Shown: positions 1 through 6,894, numbered from the stretch's first letter. The stretch: 7,512 bases of DNA from CAYMDP01 sp964389375 (GCA_964389375.1 CAYMDP010000077.1:1-7512), one strand, 5' to 3'. The notes: generated from the sequence alone by a model not told the origin. Made by a program: numbers and translations.

Positions 1-251
1 TTTTCATCCTCTGTCTTTGCCTTCTGCTTTTCCCGAACCGCTATTTCGAAATTTTTTTCGGCTTCATCAATGCGAGATTTCAAAGTGTTCAATCGAGTGG
101 TTTTTTGAGTAAACTCCCGACTCAATTTTGAATCTCCCGCGGAGCCCTCGACTACGGCTGCAGCCTCTTTCGTCTCGGGCTCTTCATCCACTGACCATAC
201 AGGGGAAGAAAAAAGAAGAACCAGACCAAGACCTATTAAATATTTAAGCAT
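1..251 (-). CDS. Exported coiled-coil protein, 5' part only (runs off the left edge)
   Basis: The reading frame stays open from the ATG at 251-249 to the window edge, giving about 83 residues. The N-terminus has a lysine, a hydrophobic core (LIGLGLVLLFSS) and a short polar end (PVWS-VDEE), which is a typical Sec signal peptide with probable cleavage after VWS near residue 20. There is no lipobox cysteine. The part after it is highly charged, and residues 45-83 have heptad-like spacing (LNTLKSRIDEAEKNFEIAV), which suggests a periplasmic coiled coil. The start codon lies inside the end of the zinc-ribbon gene (8-nt overlap, ATGCTTAA), so translation is probably coupled and the gene belongs to the secA operon. 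I do not recognise the family, and the C-terminal part that would define it is missing. Confidence 0.72.
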   Translation of the reverse strand, partial: MLKYLIGLGLVLLFSSPVWSVDEEPETKEAAAVVEGSAGDSKLSREFTQKTTRLNTLKSRIDEAEKNFEIAVREKQKAKTEDE

Positions 252-948
252 TCTGCACCCACTGAATATGAACAGGCATATCCGACATCTGCTGAACGAC
301 AAAGGCCGCTTTCACCGCCGGTATATTTTCGATTCTTAAAACTCCGTCTTTAATCTTTCGCAGAAGAGCTTCATGGTCCCACAATAGTTTTTGATCACTC
401 AATAAGTCTTTAAGCATGGTGCGGATCTCGATCGAATCGACACCTGAGATAATCAATGAGTAACTTAAACCGCCGTCTGAAGACTTTACTGCATCCGAGT
501 TTGCAAACTCAGTTAAATCACTTAAATCCGCCGATGCCGCGGCCTCGTTTGGCTCTGAAAAAATCCCCTGCTCAGAAACGGGATCTTCCCAAGTCTCCTC
601 CGCAGGATCAGAGGCAAAATCCAAAGGCGACTCTTCTTCCAAACTTTGAATCGGAAGAGTCGCGTCCAAGGGGGCTGCTTCCTCTGGGCTGTCCGAGTCG
701 AGAATATCCCTGTCGAGTTTTTTGTAGAAACTTTTTTCCATCATCGTTTCTTCGGACATTTTTTTATTATTTTGTTCATCCATATCGACGAAACCCAGAT
801 GCTCGTCGGCCACTTTCGAGCGGCCACTGGAATCTGCCGCAATGACTCGGCCATCCATTTCAATAAACAGCTGAATGCCACAGCCGGGGCATTCAATCAG
901 ACCAAAATCATCCGGAACATCTTTTTGACAAGTCGGACACTGAGCCAC
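244..948 (-). CDS. Zinc-ribbon protein with acidic linker and small alpha/beta C-terminal domain
   Basis: The protein has 234 residues and starts at GTG (948-946). It has three visible parts. Residues 1-35 carry two CxxC knuckles (C4/C7 and C20/C23), a small zinc ribbon like those at the N-terminus of many delta-proteobacterial proteins. Residues about 50-158 are low-complexity and strongly acidic (Asp, Glu, Ser, Ala, Pro), probably disordered. Residues about 160-234 alternate strand and helix (SYSLIISGV, then an amphipathic helix, then GVLRIENI, a helix, and HIQWVQ), which resembles a ferredoxin-like fold. There is no signal peptide, so it should be cytoplasmic. It lies 28 nt downstream of secA and overlaps the next gene by 8 nt. 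Function is unknown. The zinc ribbon is seen in the sequence; the C-terminal fold is my inference. Confidence 0.8.
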   Translation of the reverse strand: MAQCPTCQKDVPDDFGLIECPGCGIQLFIEMDGRVIAADSSGRSKVADEHLGFVDMDEQNNKKMSEETMMEKSFYKKLDRDILDSDSPEEAAPLDATLPIQSLEEESPLDFASDPAEETWEDPVSEQGIFSEPNEAAASADLSDLTEFANSDAVKSSDGGLSYSLIISGVDSIEIRTMLKDLLSDQKLLWDHEALLRKIKDGVLRIENIPAVKAAFVVQQMSDMPVHIQWVQNA

Positions 949-953
949 CCTTA

Positions 954-957
954 CCTC
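954..957 (-). promoter_or_regulatory. Ribosome binding site supporting the GTG start of the zinc-ribbon gene
   Basis: On the minus strand GAGG stands 5 nt before the GTG at 948-946. No ATG gives a full N-terminus that keeps the first CxxC, so this site decides the start. It lies in the 28-nt gap after the secA stop. Confidence 0.55.
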
Positions 958-976
958 GATCCTAGGAAGTCTAAAG

Positions 977-3670
977 CTATTTCTTTTTTGCCCGTTTTTC
1001 CATTCGACGACGCTGCTCGCGATTCATTTTCGGCCCACCATCTCCGTAACCGTTCGGACCCGTCTGAAACCGGCCGCCTTGAGACGGACCATCTTCTCGG
1101 AAAGCCGAACTTCCTGCAGGCTGGGCATCAAAAAAACTTTGGCTTTCTTCGGCGCCCGCATATTGAAGGCTTGTGGTGTCGACTTCTCGACGATTCATCT
1201 CTAATTCACGGGCGCGTTCGGGACTGACCAACTGAATCTTCAGAAGTTTTTCTATAAATTCAGAGCGAATTCCCCGGCTCATTTCAGTAAATTTTAAGAA
1301 GGCTTCTTTTTTATATTCGATCAAAGGATCTTTTTGAGCAAAAGCGCGAAGATTAATCCCTTCTTTTAAGCGATCAATCCCCTCGAGGTGATCCTTCCAG
1401 CGAGCATCGATAGTCTGAAGCAAAAGCATTCGAGTAACTTGTTCGAAAAATTCACCCAGCTTGTCTTTTTGAAAATCAAAGGCGAGCTTTACGTCTCGGC
1501 TGACGACTTCATTGACTCGATCTGCCGTGACCAATTCTCTTGGACCAAAATCGATGCTAATTCCGAATTGCTGGGTCAATGCTAGATTTAATGCCTCTAG
1601 ATTCCAGTCTTCAGTTTTAACGGATTCATTGGCAAACAGATCTAAGATCTCTGAAGTCACGTCACTAAGCATGTCCAGTACAAGTCGTTCGACTTCTTCA
1701 CCTCGAAGAACGCGCTTGCGCATCCCATAGATGGCCGTACGGTGCTGGTTCATAACGTCGTCATACTCTAAAAGATGTTTGCGAACGTCGAAGTTATGAC
1801 CTTCAACTTTTCTTTGAGCGCCCTCAATGGCCCGACTGACCATTCCCGCTTCAATGGCTTCATCTTCAGGAACTTTGAGCATATTCATGATTCGCTGAGT
1901 GGCCTCTCCATTAAAGATCCGCATTAAATTATCTTCCAAGGAAAGATAAAAACGAGACTCTCCGGGATCCCCTTGTCGACCCGATCGACCACGAAGCTGG
2001 TTATCAATACGTCGCGAGTCATGGCGCTCGGTCCCGACGATATAAAGTCCGCCGGCTGCGATCACTTCGGCTTTTTCTTTTTCACATTGCTGACGGAACT
2101 GCTTTAAGGCCTCGGCGTAGACCTCGGGACTTGCATCACTTCCAACTTTTGCCTTGGCCATAAATTCCGGGTTTCCACCAAGAACGATATCTGTCCCCCG
2201 ACCCGCCATATTGGTTGCAATCGTCACTGCGGCTTTTCGTCCGGCTTGCGCCACAAACTCGGCTTCGCGTTCGTGTTGTTTTGCATTCAGAACGTTATGA
2301 TTTACGCCTTCGGCTTTAAGCGCGCGGCTTAGTTTTTCTGATTTTTCAATGCTGATGGTACCAACCAAAACCGGCTGACCTTTTTCTGCACGAACCTTAA
2401 CATCTTTGACGATCGCACCGAATTTTCCTTTTTCTGTCTTGTAAACCAAGTCATTTTGATCCAAGCGCTGGATATTGCGGTTGGTTGGAATCACGTGCAC
2501 GTCTAGATTATAAATCTTTTTAAACTCAACCGCTTCCGTATCGGCAGTACCCGTCATGCCGCCCAATTTTTTGTACATTCGAAAATAGTTCTGAAAGGTC
2601 ACCGTCGCCAGCGTTTGGTTTTCGTTCTTAACCGCAACCCCTTCTTTGGCTTCGATCGCTTGATGTAATCCATCACTCCATCGGCGTCCCGGCATAAGGC
2701 GGCCCGTGAATTCGTCGACGATAACGATCTCTCCATCTTTAATCATGTAATCCACATCTAGGCGATACAGATGATGGGCCTTCAGGCCCTGATAGATCAA
2801 ATGCAACAAATCGATATTTTCAGGATCAAAAAGATTATCAATCCCAAGAAGCTGCTCGACCTTAGAGTTTCCCTCTTCGGTCAAGGAGGCCGTCTTGGAT
2901 TTTTCTTCCATGGTGAAGTGCACATCCATCTTTAGGTGAGGGATGACCTTATTCACTTCAGAATATCTTTCAGTCGAATCTTCCTTTGGCCCAGAAATAA
3001 TCAAAGGCGTTCGGGCCTCATCAATCAGAATCGAATCACACTCATCGACAATCGCAAAATTTAATTCTCGCTGGACGTAATCTTCTAAAGAAAACTTCAT
3101 GTTGTCGCGCAAGTAATCAAATCCAAATTCGTTATTCGTTCCGTAGGTAATATCCGCGCCGTAAGCAGTTTTTCTTTGCTGGTCACTTAGGTCGTGAACG
3201 ATGGTTCCGGTCGTAAGGCCCATCCAGTTGTACATTCGACCCATCCACTCGGTATCTCGCTTTGCCAAATAGTCGTTCACAGTAACGACGTGAACACCTT
3301 TTCCTGAAAGCGCATTTAAATAAACTGGAAGTGTCGCAACAAGGGTCTTTCCTTCACCAGTCTTCATTTCAGCGATCGAACCGCGATGAAGAACATAGCC
3401 CCCGATCAACTGAACGTCGTAATGGCGCATCCCAAGCACGCGGCTTGAGGCCTCTCGGCAAACGGCGAAAGCTTCCGGCAAAAGTTGATCGAGTGTTTCA
3501 CCGCGGCTAAACCTTTCTTTAAACTCTGGCGTTTTCGCCCTAAGAGCCTCGTCTGAAAGAGCCTTCATCTGAGCTTCGAAGGAGTTGATTTGATCCACGA
3601 TCGGCTGAATCCGCTTCATCTCACGATCATGTTTTGTTCCGAAAATATTCTTGAAAATTTGTGAAAACAT
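977..3670 (-). CDS. secA: Protein translocase subunit SecA (preprotein-driving ATPase)
   Basis: SecA is the ATPase motor that pushes unfolded preproteins through SecYEG; it cycles between cytoplasm and inner membrane. The 897 residues match the usual length. Walker A is GEGKT at 105-109, and Walker B is VDECD at 208-212 followed by SILIDEARTPLIISG. Helicase motifs TNMAGRGTDI (487-496) and GRSGRQGDPG (561-570) are intact, and the helical scaffold and two-helix finger occupy about 757-810 (WKDHLEGIDRLKEGINLRAF). Two points are odd. The Walker B signature is DECD rather than the common DEVD. The C-terminus has a Gly/Ser/Gln-rich linker and a basic end (MNREQRRRMEKRAKKK) with no CxCxSGK zinc motif of the SEC-C type. 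The ATG at 3670 gives the conserved MFSQIFKNIFG start, though no strong Shine-Dalgarno is visible. The 87-nt gap before it has a TATAGT -10-like hexamer (3726-3721) with no good -35, so a private promoter is only possible. Confidence 0.98.
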   Translation of the reverse strand: MFSQIFKNIFGTKHDREMKRIQPIVDQINSFEAQMKALSDEALRAKTPEFKERFSRGETLDQLLPEAFAVCREASSRVLGMRHYDVQLIGGYVLHRGSIAEMKTGEGKTLVATLPVYLNALSGKGVHVVTVNDYLAKRDTEWMGRMYNWMGLTTGTIVHDLSDQQRKTAYGADITYGTNNEFGFDYLRDNMKFSLEDYVQRELNFAIVDECDSILIDEARTPLIISGPKEDSTERYSEVNKVIPHLKMDVHFTMEEKSKTASLTEEGNSKVEQLLGIDNLFDPENIDLLHLIYQGLKAHHLYRLDVDYMIKDGEIVIVDEFTGRLMPGRRWSDGLHQAIEAKEGVAVKNENQTLATVTFQNYFRMYKKLGGMTGTADTEAVEFKKIYNLDVHVIPTNRNIQRLDQNDLVYKTEKGKFGAIVKDVKVRAEKGQPVLVGTISIEKSEKLSRALKAEGVNHNVLNAKQHEREAEFVAQAGRKAAVTIATNMAGRGTDIVLGGNPEFMAKAKVGSDASPEVYAEALKQFRQQCEKEKAEVIAAGGLYIVGTERHDSRRIDNQLRGRSGRQGDPGESRFYLSLEDNLMRIFNGEATQRIMNMLKVPEDEAIEAGMVSRAIEGAQRKVEGHNFDVRKHLLEYDDVMNQHRTAIYGMRKRVLRGEEVERLVLDMLSDVTSEILDLFANESVKTEDWNLEALNLALTQQFGISIDFGPRELVTADRVNEVVSRDVKLAFDFQKDKLGEFFEQVTRMLLLQTIDARWKDHLEGIDRLKEGINLRAFAQKDPLIEYKKEAFLKFTEMSRGIRSEFIEKLLKIQLVSPERARELEMNRREVDTTSLQYAGAEESQSFFDAQPAGSSAFREDGPSQGGRFQTGPNGYGDGGPKMNREQRRRMEKRAKKK

Positions 3671-3757
3671 AATCTGACCAAGATATCCCTTTCGAGGGGA
3701 CCTGTCCAGAATTCGGCCGAACTATACAGAGCAAACTCTTAAGGGGTGCGTTGCGTC

Positions 3758-4237
3758 TTAGGACTTGCGGATCTGCCTAAGCCCTTCGTAGACAAGAATT
3801 GCAACTGAGGTTGCCAGATTCAGACTGCGAATGCCCCCAAGCATCGGAATGGTCAAACTCTGCTCTTTAAATCGATTTAAAATCTCGGGCCCAAGACCGG
3901 TGGTCTCTTTTCCAAATACCAACCAATCTCCCTCTTGGAACTCGACATCGTAGATTGGCTTTTCAGTCTTCGTGCTTAGAAAAAAAACTCGCGAGGGATC
4001 TTTAACTTTGGGCCACCACTCGTCCCAAGATTTATAGACCTCAAGGTCAAGCTTGGGCCAATAGTCGAGACCGGCTCGCTTTAATTGCTTATCCGAGAGC
4101 TCAAAACCCAGGGGCCCAACCAGGTGCAACTTGCACCAGGTGCCTACGCAAGTTCGCCCTATGTTTCCGGTATTATTAGGAATTTCTGGCTCTATCAAAA
4201 CCACATTGAAATAGGTCCGAGGATACTTACTTTCCAA
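3758..4237 (-). CDS. trmL: tRNA (cytidine/uridine-34-2'-O)-methyltransferase, TrmL type (SPOUT superfamily)
   Basis: TrmL transfers a methyl group from S-adenosylmethionine to the 2'-OH of the wobble nucleotide of tRNA-Leu isoacceptors. It is a small knotted SPOUT enzyme that works as a dimer, and 159 residues is the normal size. The family landmarks appear in order: VVLIEPEIPNNTGNIGRTC (12-30), LHLVGPLGF (37-45), KRAGLDYW (53-60), FGKETTGLG (108-116, in the place of FGPETRGLP or FGRETTGLP) and IPMLGGIRSLNLATSVAIL (130-148), which forms the knot and cofactor pocket. The start is TTG at 4237-4235, since no ATG lies before the conserved core. A GAGG stands 12 nt upstream inside the preceding gene. 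The frame overlaps the end of that gene by 11 nt, so translational coupling is likely. Family assignment is firm; the exact tRNA substrate is inferred from the family. Confidence 0.93.
   Translation of the reverse strand: MESKYPRTYFNVVLIEPEIPNNTGNIGRTCVGTWCKLHLVGPLGFELSDKQLKRAGLDYWPKLDLEVYKSWDEWWPKVKDPSRVFFLSTKTEKPIYDVEFQEGDWLVFGKETTGLGPEILNRFKEQSLTIPMLGGIRSLNLATSVAILVYEGLRQIRKS
4120..4140. repeat. Near-perfect palindrome inside trmL
   Basis: GGTGCAA (4123-4129) and TTGCACC (4131-4137) form a perfect 7-bp inverted repeat around one base, extended by two more pairs after one mismatch. A 9-bp direct repeat, ACCAGGTGC, also occurs at 4119-4127 and 4135-4143. It lies in the conserved LHLV codons of trmL, so chance from codon use is quite possible. 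Confidence 0.5.
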
Positions 4238-4835
4238 GGTAACGATAGACCTCTTTGCCGAGCTTGGTTAAAGCGAGGCGTCGCCCTTTATCTATGATCA
4301 GCTCAAGCTTCATCAATTCACGGTAAAGATCTAGGTCAATAGGAACTATTTCTCTCCCCACTGAGGTCCCGAGTCGTCGCACATAGCCCGATTGGCGTTC
4401 GGTCAGTCGAAGCGGGAGCGGAGGGCTTTCTTGAAGTGATTTGACCCAGTCGCCGTTTTCGATCACTCGAGCGTCTCGAGGAAGCTTCGAAAGGTTCGCC
4501 ACGAAGGATTTAACCAAAGAAGGTTCCGCCTGGTCCTCCCTCCGAACTAAGATCTCTTTTTTAATAAATAGTCCCTTTTCAGGCTGGAGCGGATTACAAA
4601 GGTGAAGATCATCCAATAGCTTAAAAAGCATTTCTGGCCCCTCAAGTTCGATGCACTCACCCTCAACCGCAAAGTCTCCTTCGTCGATAAAGACTGGATA
4701 TCCTGAAGGAAGTCGAATGGCCGATCCACGAGCAAAAGCTTTTTGGCTAGATCGAATATAGGCTTCTATTTTTTCCCGATGAACCATTCCCGAACAAAAA
4801 GACCCATAAACAAACAGTGATTCCGTCATCGCCAT
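4227..4835 (-). CDS. Gamma-glutamylcyclotransferase-like (AIG2/GGCT fold) protein with a C-terminal winged-helix-like domain
   Basis: With the start at the ATG 4835-4833 the protein has 202 residues. An upstream in-frame ATG at 4931 would add 32 residues without homologous character, so I place the start where a GGGGTGG ribosome site is found and the core begins (MAMTESLFVYGSF). Residues 7-100 look like the GGCT/AIG2 barrel: VYGSF (9-13), the substrate-loop motif of the family, then SGYPVFIDEGD and VEGECIEL, then LLDDLH (73-78). In GGCT enzymes the position after LDxx is the catalytic Glu (E98 in human GGCT); here it appears to be His78, so activity is doubtful. Residues about 142-200 (LTERQSGYVRRLG, then LYRELMKLELI, then GRRLALTKLGKEVYRYL) resemble a winged helix with its wing. 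The stop overlaps the trmL start. Fold assignment is fair; function is unknown. Confidence 0.78.
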   Translation of the reverse strand: MAMTESLFVYGSFCSGMVHREKIEAYIRSSQKAFARGSAIRLPSGYPVFIDEGDFAVEGECIELEGPEMLFKLLDDLHLCNPLQPEKGLFIKKEILVRREDQAEPSLVKSFVANLSKLPRDARVIENGDWVKSLQESPPLPLRLTERQSGYVRRLGTSVGREIVPIDLDLYRELMKLELIIDKGRRLALTKLGKEVYRYLGK

Positions 4836-4843
4836 ATTTATGA

Positions 4844-4850
4844 CCACCCC
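4844..4850 (-). promoter_or_regulatory. Ribosome binding site deciding the start of the cyclotransferase-like gene
   Basis: GGGGTGG on the minus strand stands 8 nt before the ATG at 4835-4833. It favours this start over the ATG at 4829-4827 (14 nt away) and the far upstream one at 4931. Confidence 0.5.
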
Positions 4851-4895
4851 AATGACTGAGTCCAAACGTAACTTTTCATGAATTTCCCCCGTTCT

Positions 4896-4920
4896 TATCC
4901 CCTTAGAGAGGCCGGGGATA
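4896..4920. promoter_or_regulatory. Perfect 7-bp inverted repeat, candidate operator
   Basis: TATCCCC (4896-4902) and GGGGATA (4914-4920) are exact reverse complements separated by 11 nt. The right arm overlaps the proposed leftward -10 hexamer at 4917-4922, and the left arm falls near the expected start of transcription. The layout suits a dimeric regulator. It could instead form a weak hairpin in the leader. No known regulator site is recognised. Confidence 0.4.
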
Positions 4921-4945
4921 TAGCAGATCAAAAATGGCTGAGCAA
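4917..4945 (-). promoter_or_regulatory. Possible sigma70-type promoter for the cyclotransferase-like gene and trmL
   Basis: On the minus strand TTGCTC (4945-4940) and TATATC (4922-4917) are separated by 17 nt, the preferred spacing. Matches to consensus are 3 of 6 and 4 of 6. A transcript would begin near 4910 and have a leader of about 75 nt. It could also serve secA by read-through. Confidence 0.35.
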
Positions 4946-5017
4946 CCGCCCCCCTCGCGAAATTCTTTTTTTACAATTCACCATTTTTGTTTGGTTTCTG
5001 TCGCACCCAGATAGAAT

Positions 5018-5045
5018 TTGACTGCTTCCATCTATTTGATATGTT
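5018..5045 (+). promoter_or_regulatory. Probable sigma70-type promoter of glnB-glnA
   Basis: TTGACT (5018-5023) and TATGTT (5040-5045) are 16 nt apart, with 5 of 6 and 4 of 6 matches to consensus. Transcription would start about 5052, leaving a leader of some 23 nt before glnB. I looked for a sigma54 -24/-12 element, which often drives glnBA in proteobacteria, and did not find GG and GC at the required spacing. Confidence 0.45.
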
Positions 5046-5074
5046 GCTTCGAAAACGGCCGGCCCGGGAAGTCC

Positions 5075-5413
5075 ATGAAAAAAATTGAGGCCATCATAAA
5101 GCCCTTCAAACTCGACGATGTGGTCGAGGCATTAACTGAAATTGGAATCGAAGGTATTACTGTCTCTGAAGTTCGCGGCTTCGGCAGGCAAAAAGGCCGC
5201 ACTGAAATTTACAAAGGTGCCGAATACGTTGTCGACTTTCTTCCCAAGGTAAAAATCGAAGTTGTGCTGCCCGACGAGCTTTGCTCTGCGGCCTTAGAGG
5301 CTATTCAAGGGGCGGCACGCACAGGAAAAATTGGTGACGGCAAAATATTTGTATTGCCAGTCGATCAAATTGTACGAATTCGAACTGGTGAACAAAACAA
5401 TGACGCAATTTAG
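5075..5413 (+). CDS. glnB: Nitrogen regulatory protein PII (GlnB)
   Basis: PII is a small trimeric cytoplasmic sensor that binds ATP/ADP and 2-oxoglutarate and reports nitrogen status to its targets, including the machinery that adenylylates glutamine synthetase. From the ATG at 5075 it has 112 residues, exactly the family length, and opens with the canonical MKKIEAIIKPFKLDDV. The T-loop (about 37-55) reads GRQKGRTEIYKGAEYVVDF, with Tyr51 available for uridylylation by GlnD. Asp54 favours GlnB over GlnK. TGKIGDGKIFV (84-94) is the nucleotide-binding B-loop, and RIRTGE (101-106) is the C-loop. An in-frame TTG at 5018 is not used as the start, because it would add 19 unrelated residues and coincides with the -35 hexamer. 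The Shine-Dalgarno (GGGAAG) is close and only moderate. glnA follows 11 nt later, so the two are co-transcribed. Confidence 0.97.
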   Translation: MKKIEAIIKPFKLDDVVEALTEIGIEGITVSEVRGFGRQKGRTEIYKGAEYVVDFLPKVKIEVVLPDELCSAALEAIQGAARTGKIGDGKIFVLPVDQIVRIRTGEQNNDAI

Positions 5414-5418
5414 AGGAG
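5414..5418 (+). promoter_or_regulatory. Strong ribosome binding site of glnA
   Basis: AGGAG lies 6 nt before the glnA ATG and directly follows the glnB stop codon (TAG, 5411-5413). This arrangement supports high glnA translation from the glnB transcript. Confidence 0.75.
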
Positions 5419-5424
5419 AATAAC

Positions 5425-6840
5425 ATGACCCCAAATGAGGTAATCGCATTCGCAAGAGAAAAAGGCGTGAAGATGGTGGACATGAAGTTCACCGACATGG
5501 TGGGAAGCTGGCAGCACTTCACCATTCCGATGAGTGAATTGATTCCAGATATTTTTGAAGAAGGTTTAAGCTTCGACGGCAGCTCTCTGCGCGGCTGGAG
5601 AAGCATTCACGAATCAGACATGACTGTAATGCCCGATCCGACAACCGCAAAAATTGATCCCTTTATGGAAGTTCCAACTTTGTCTTTGATCTGTGACATT
5701 GTTCTTCCCGACACCCATGAGCCCTACGAAAGAGATCCGCGCCAGATTGTTAGAAAAGCTTTAGCTTATTTAAAGCAAACTGGAATTGCCGATGCCGCTT
5801 ACTTTGGACCTGAAGCTGAATTTTTTATTTTTGATGATGTTCGTTACGAGCAAAATTCTTACATGAGTTTTTACCAAGTCGATTCGGATGAAGCGACCTG
5901 GAACACGGGCCGTGACGAAGGTGGACGAAATTTGGGATATAAGCCGCGCCACAAAGAAGGCTATTTTCCCGCCCTTCCAACGGATTCGCTTCATGACCTG
6001 CGAACGGAGATTTGTCTAGAGCTTGAAAAACTCGGAATGATCGTCGAAAGACAACATCACGAAGTGGCCTCCGCGGGCCAATGCGAGATCAATATTCGCT
6101 ACGATGCTATGCTTGAAGTTGCAGACAAAATGCAGTGGTTCAAATACGTCGTTAAGAACGTAGCCAAGCGCCACGGAAAATCTGCGACCTTTATGCCAAA
6201 ACCCATTTTTGGAGATAACGGCTCAGGGATGCACACTCATATTTCTTTGTGGAAAAACGGTGAGCCTCTTTTTGCCGGTGACAAATACGCAGGTCTTTCT
6301 GAAACCGCTCTTTATTTTATCGGTGGGGTCTTAAAGCACGCTCCTGCGACTTGCGCATTTACAAATCCTTCAACGAACTCTTATAAAAGATTAGTTCCGG
6401 GATATGAAGCTCCAACGAAGTTAGCCTACAGCTACAAGAATCGCTCAGCAGCGATGCGAATTCCAAATACCGGAGCGAATCCAAAAGCAAAACGGATCGA
6501 GTTTAGAACTCCTGATCCTAGTGCGAACGTCTATTTGGCATTTGCCGCTTTGTTAATGGCGGGAATTGACGGGATACAAAATAAAATCCATCCAGGAAAT
6601 CCGCTAGATAAAGATATCTACGGACTTCCTCCAGAAGAGGCCGCAAAGGTTCCGTCTGTTCCGAAGGACCTTGATGAGTCTCTTCATAATCTTAAAACAC
6701 AGGGTGAGTTTCTTTTTAAAGGCGATGTCTTCACTAAAGATTTCGTAGAATCATGGGTTGCCTTTAAAACTGAGCGCGAAATTATTCCGCTGCTTCAGCG
6801 CCCTACTCCATTTGAATTTTATTTGTATTATGATCTTTAG
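5425..6840 (+). CDS. glnA: Glutamine synthetase type I (GlnA)
   Basis: This dodecameric enzyme makes glutamine from glutamate, ammonia and ATP and is the main entry point of ammonia into metabolism. The 471 residues are the usual GSI-beta length, and the active-site residues sit one position after the E. coli numbering. Metal ligands are Glu130 and Glu132 (GPEAEFFIF), Glu213 (HHEVASAG), Glu221 (QCEINI), His270 (GSGMHTHISLW) and Glu359 (RIEFR). Asp51 lies in the FDGSS ammonium/latch segment, Glu328 (PGYEAP) is the flap residue, and Arg340 and Arg360 line the substrate site. Tyr399 in DKDIYGLPPEE matches the adenylylation tyrosine (Tyr397 in E. coli), so control by GlnE is expected. That fits the PII gene immediately upstream. 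The ATG at 5425 is supported by the AGGAG site. No lesion is visible. Confidence 0.98.
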   Translation: MTPNEVIAFAREKGVKMVDMKFTDMVGSWQHFTIPMSELIPDIFEEGLSFDGSSLRGWRSIHESDMTVMPDPTTAKIDPFMEVPTLSLICDIVLPDTHEPYERDPRQIVRKALAYLKQTGIADAAYFGPEAEFFIFDDVRYEQNSYMSFYQVDSDEATWNTGRDEGGRNLGYKPRHKEGYFPALPTDSLHDLRTEICLELEKLGMIVERQHHEVASAGQCEINIRYDAMLEVADKMQWFKYVVKNVAKRHGKSATFMPKPIFGDNGSGMHTHISLWKNGEPLFAGDKYAGLSETALYFIGGVLKHAPATCAFTNPSTNSYKRLVPGYEAPTKLAYSYKNRSAAMRIPNTGANPKAKRIEFRTPDPSANVYLAFAALLMAGIDGIQNKIHPGNPLDKDIYGLPPEEAAKVPSVPKDLDESLHNLKTQGEFLFKGDVFTKDFVESWVAFKTEREIIPLLQRPTPFEFYLYYDL

Positions 6841-6864
6841 GTCTTAAAACAGGACGGATATCCG

Positions 6865-6894
6865 AAAGGCCAGCTTCAACAGCTGGCCTTTTTT
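6865..6894 (+). terminator. Intrinsic terminator of the glnB-glnA operon
   Basis: A perfect 11-bp stem (AAAGGCCAGCT at 6865-6875, AGCTGGCCTTT at 6881-6891) with a 5-nt loop (TCAAC) runs into a T tract (6889-6894). It begins 24 nt after the glnA stop codon and separates glnBA from the downstream pair. Confidence 0.93.

Noticed and set aside
646..1227. Plus-strand open frame of 193 codons opposite the zinc-ribbon gene and the end of secA
   Set aside because: It is antisense to two well-supported genes, has no ribosome site or recognisable domain, and its composition is that of a shadow frame.
3675..3695. CCCT-TTCG-AGGG hairpin in front of secA
   Set aside because: The stem is only 4 bp with no T tract, too weak to call a terminator or regulatory structure.
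4836..4931. N-terminal extension of 32 residues for the cyclotransferase-like protein, from the ATG at 4931
   Set aside because: The extension covers the proposed promoter and dyad, lacks family resemblance, and a better ribosome site is present before the ATG at 4835.
4991..5005. Possible sigma54 (-24/-12) promoter upstream of glnB
   Set aside because: The GG and GC dinucleotides are 10 nt apart instead of 12, and the flanking bases do not match TGGCAC-N5-TTGCA.
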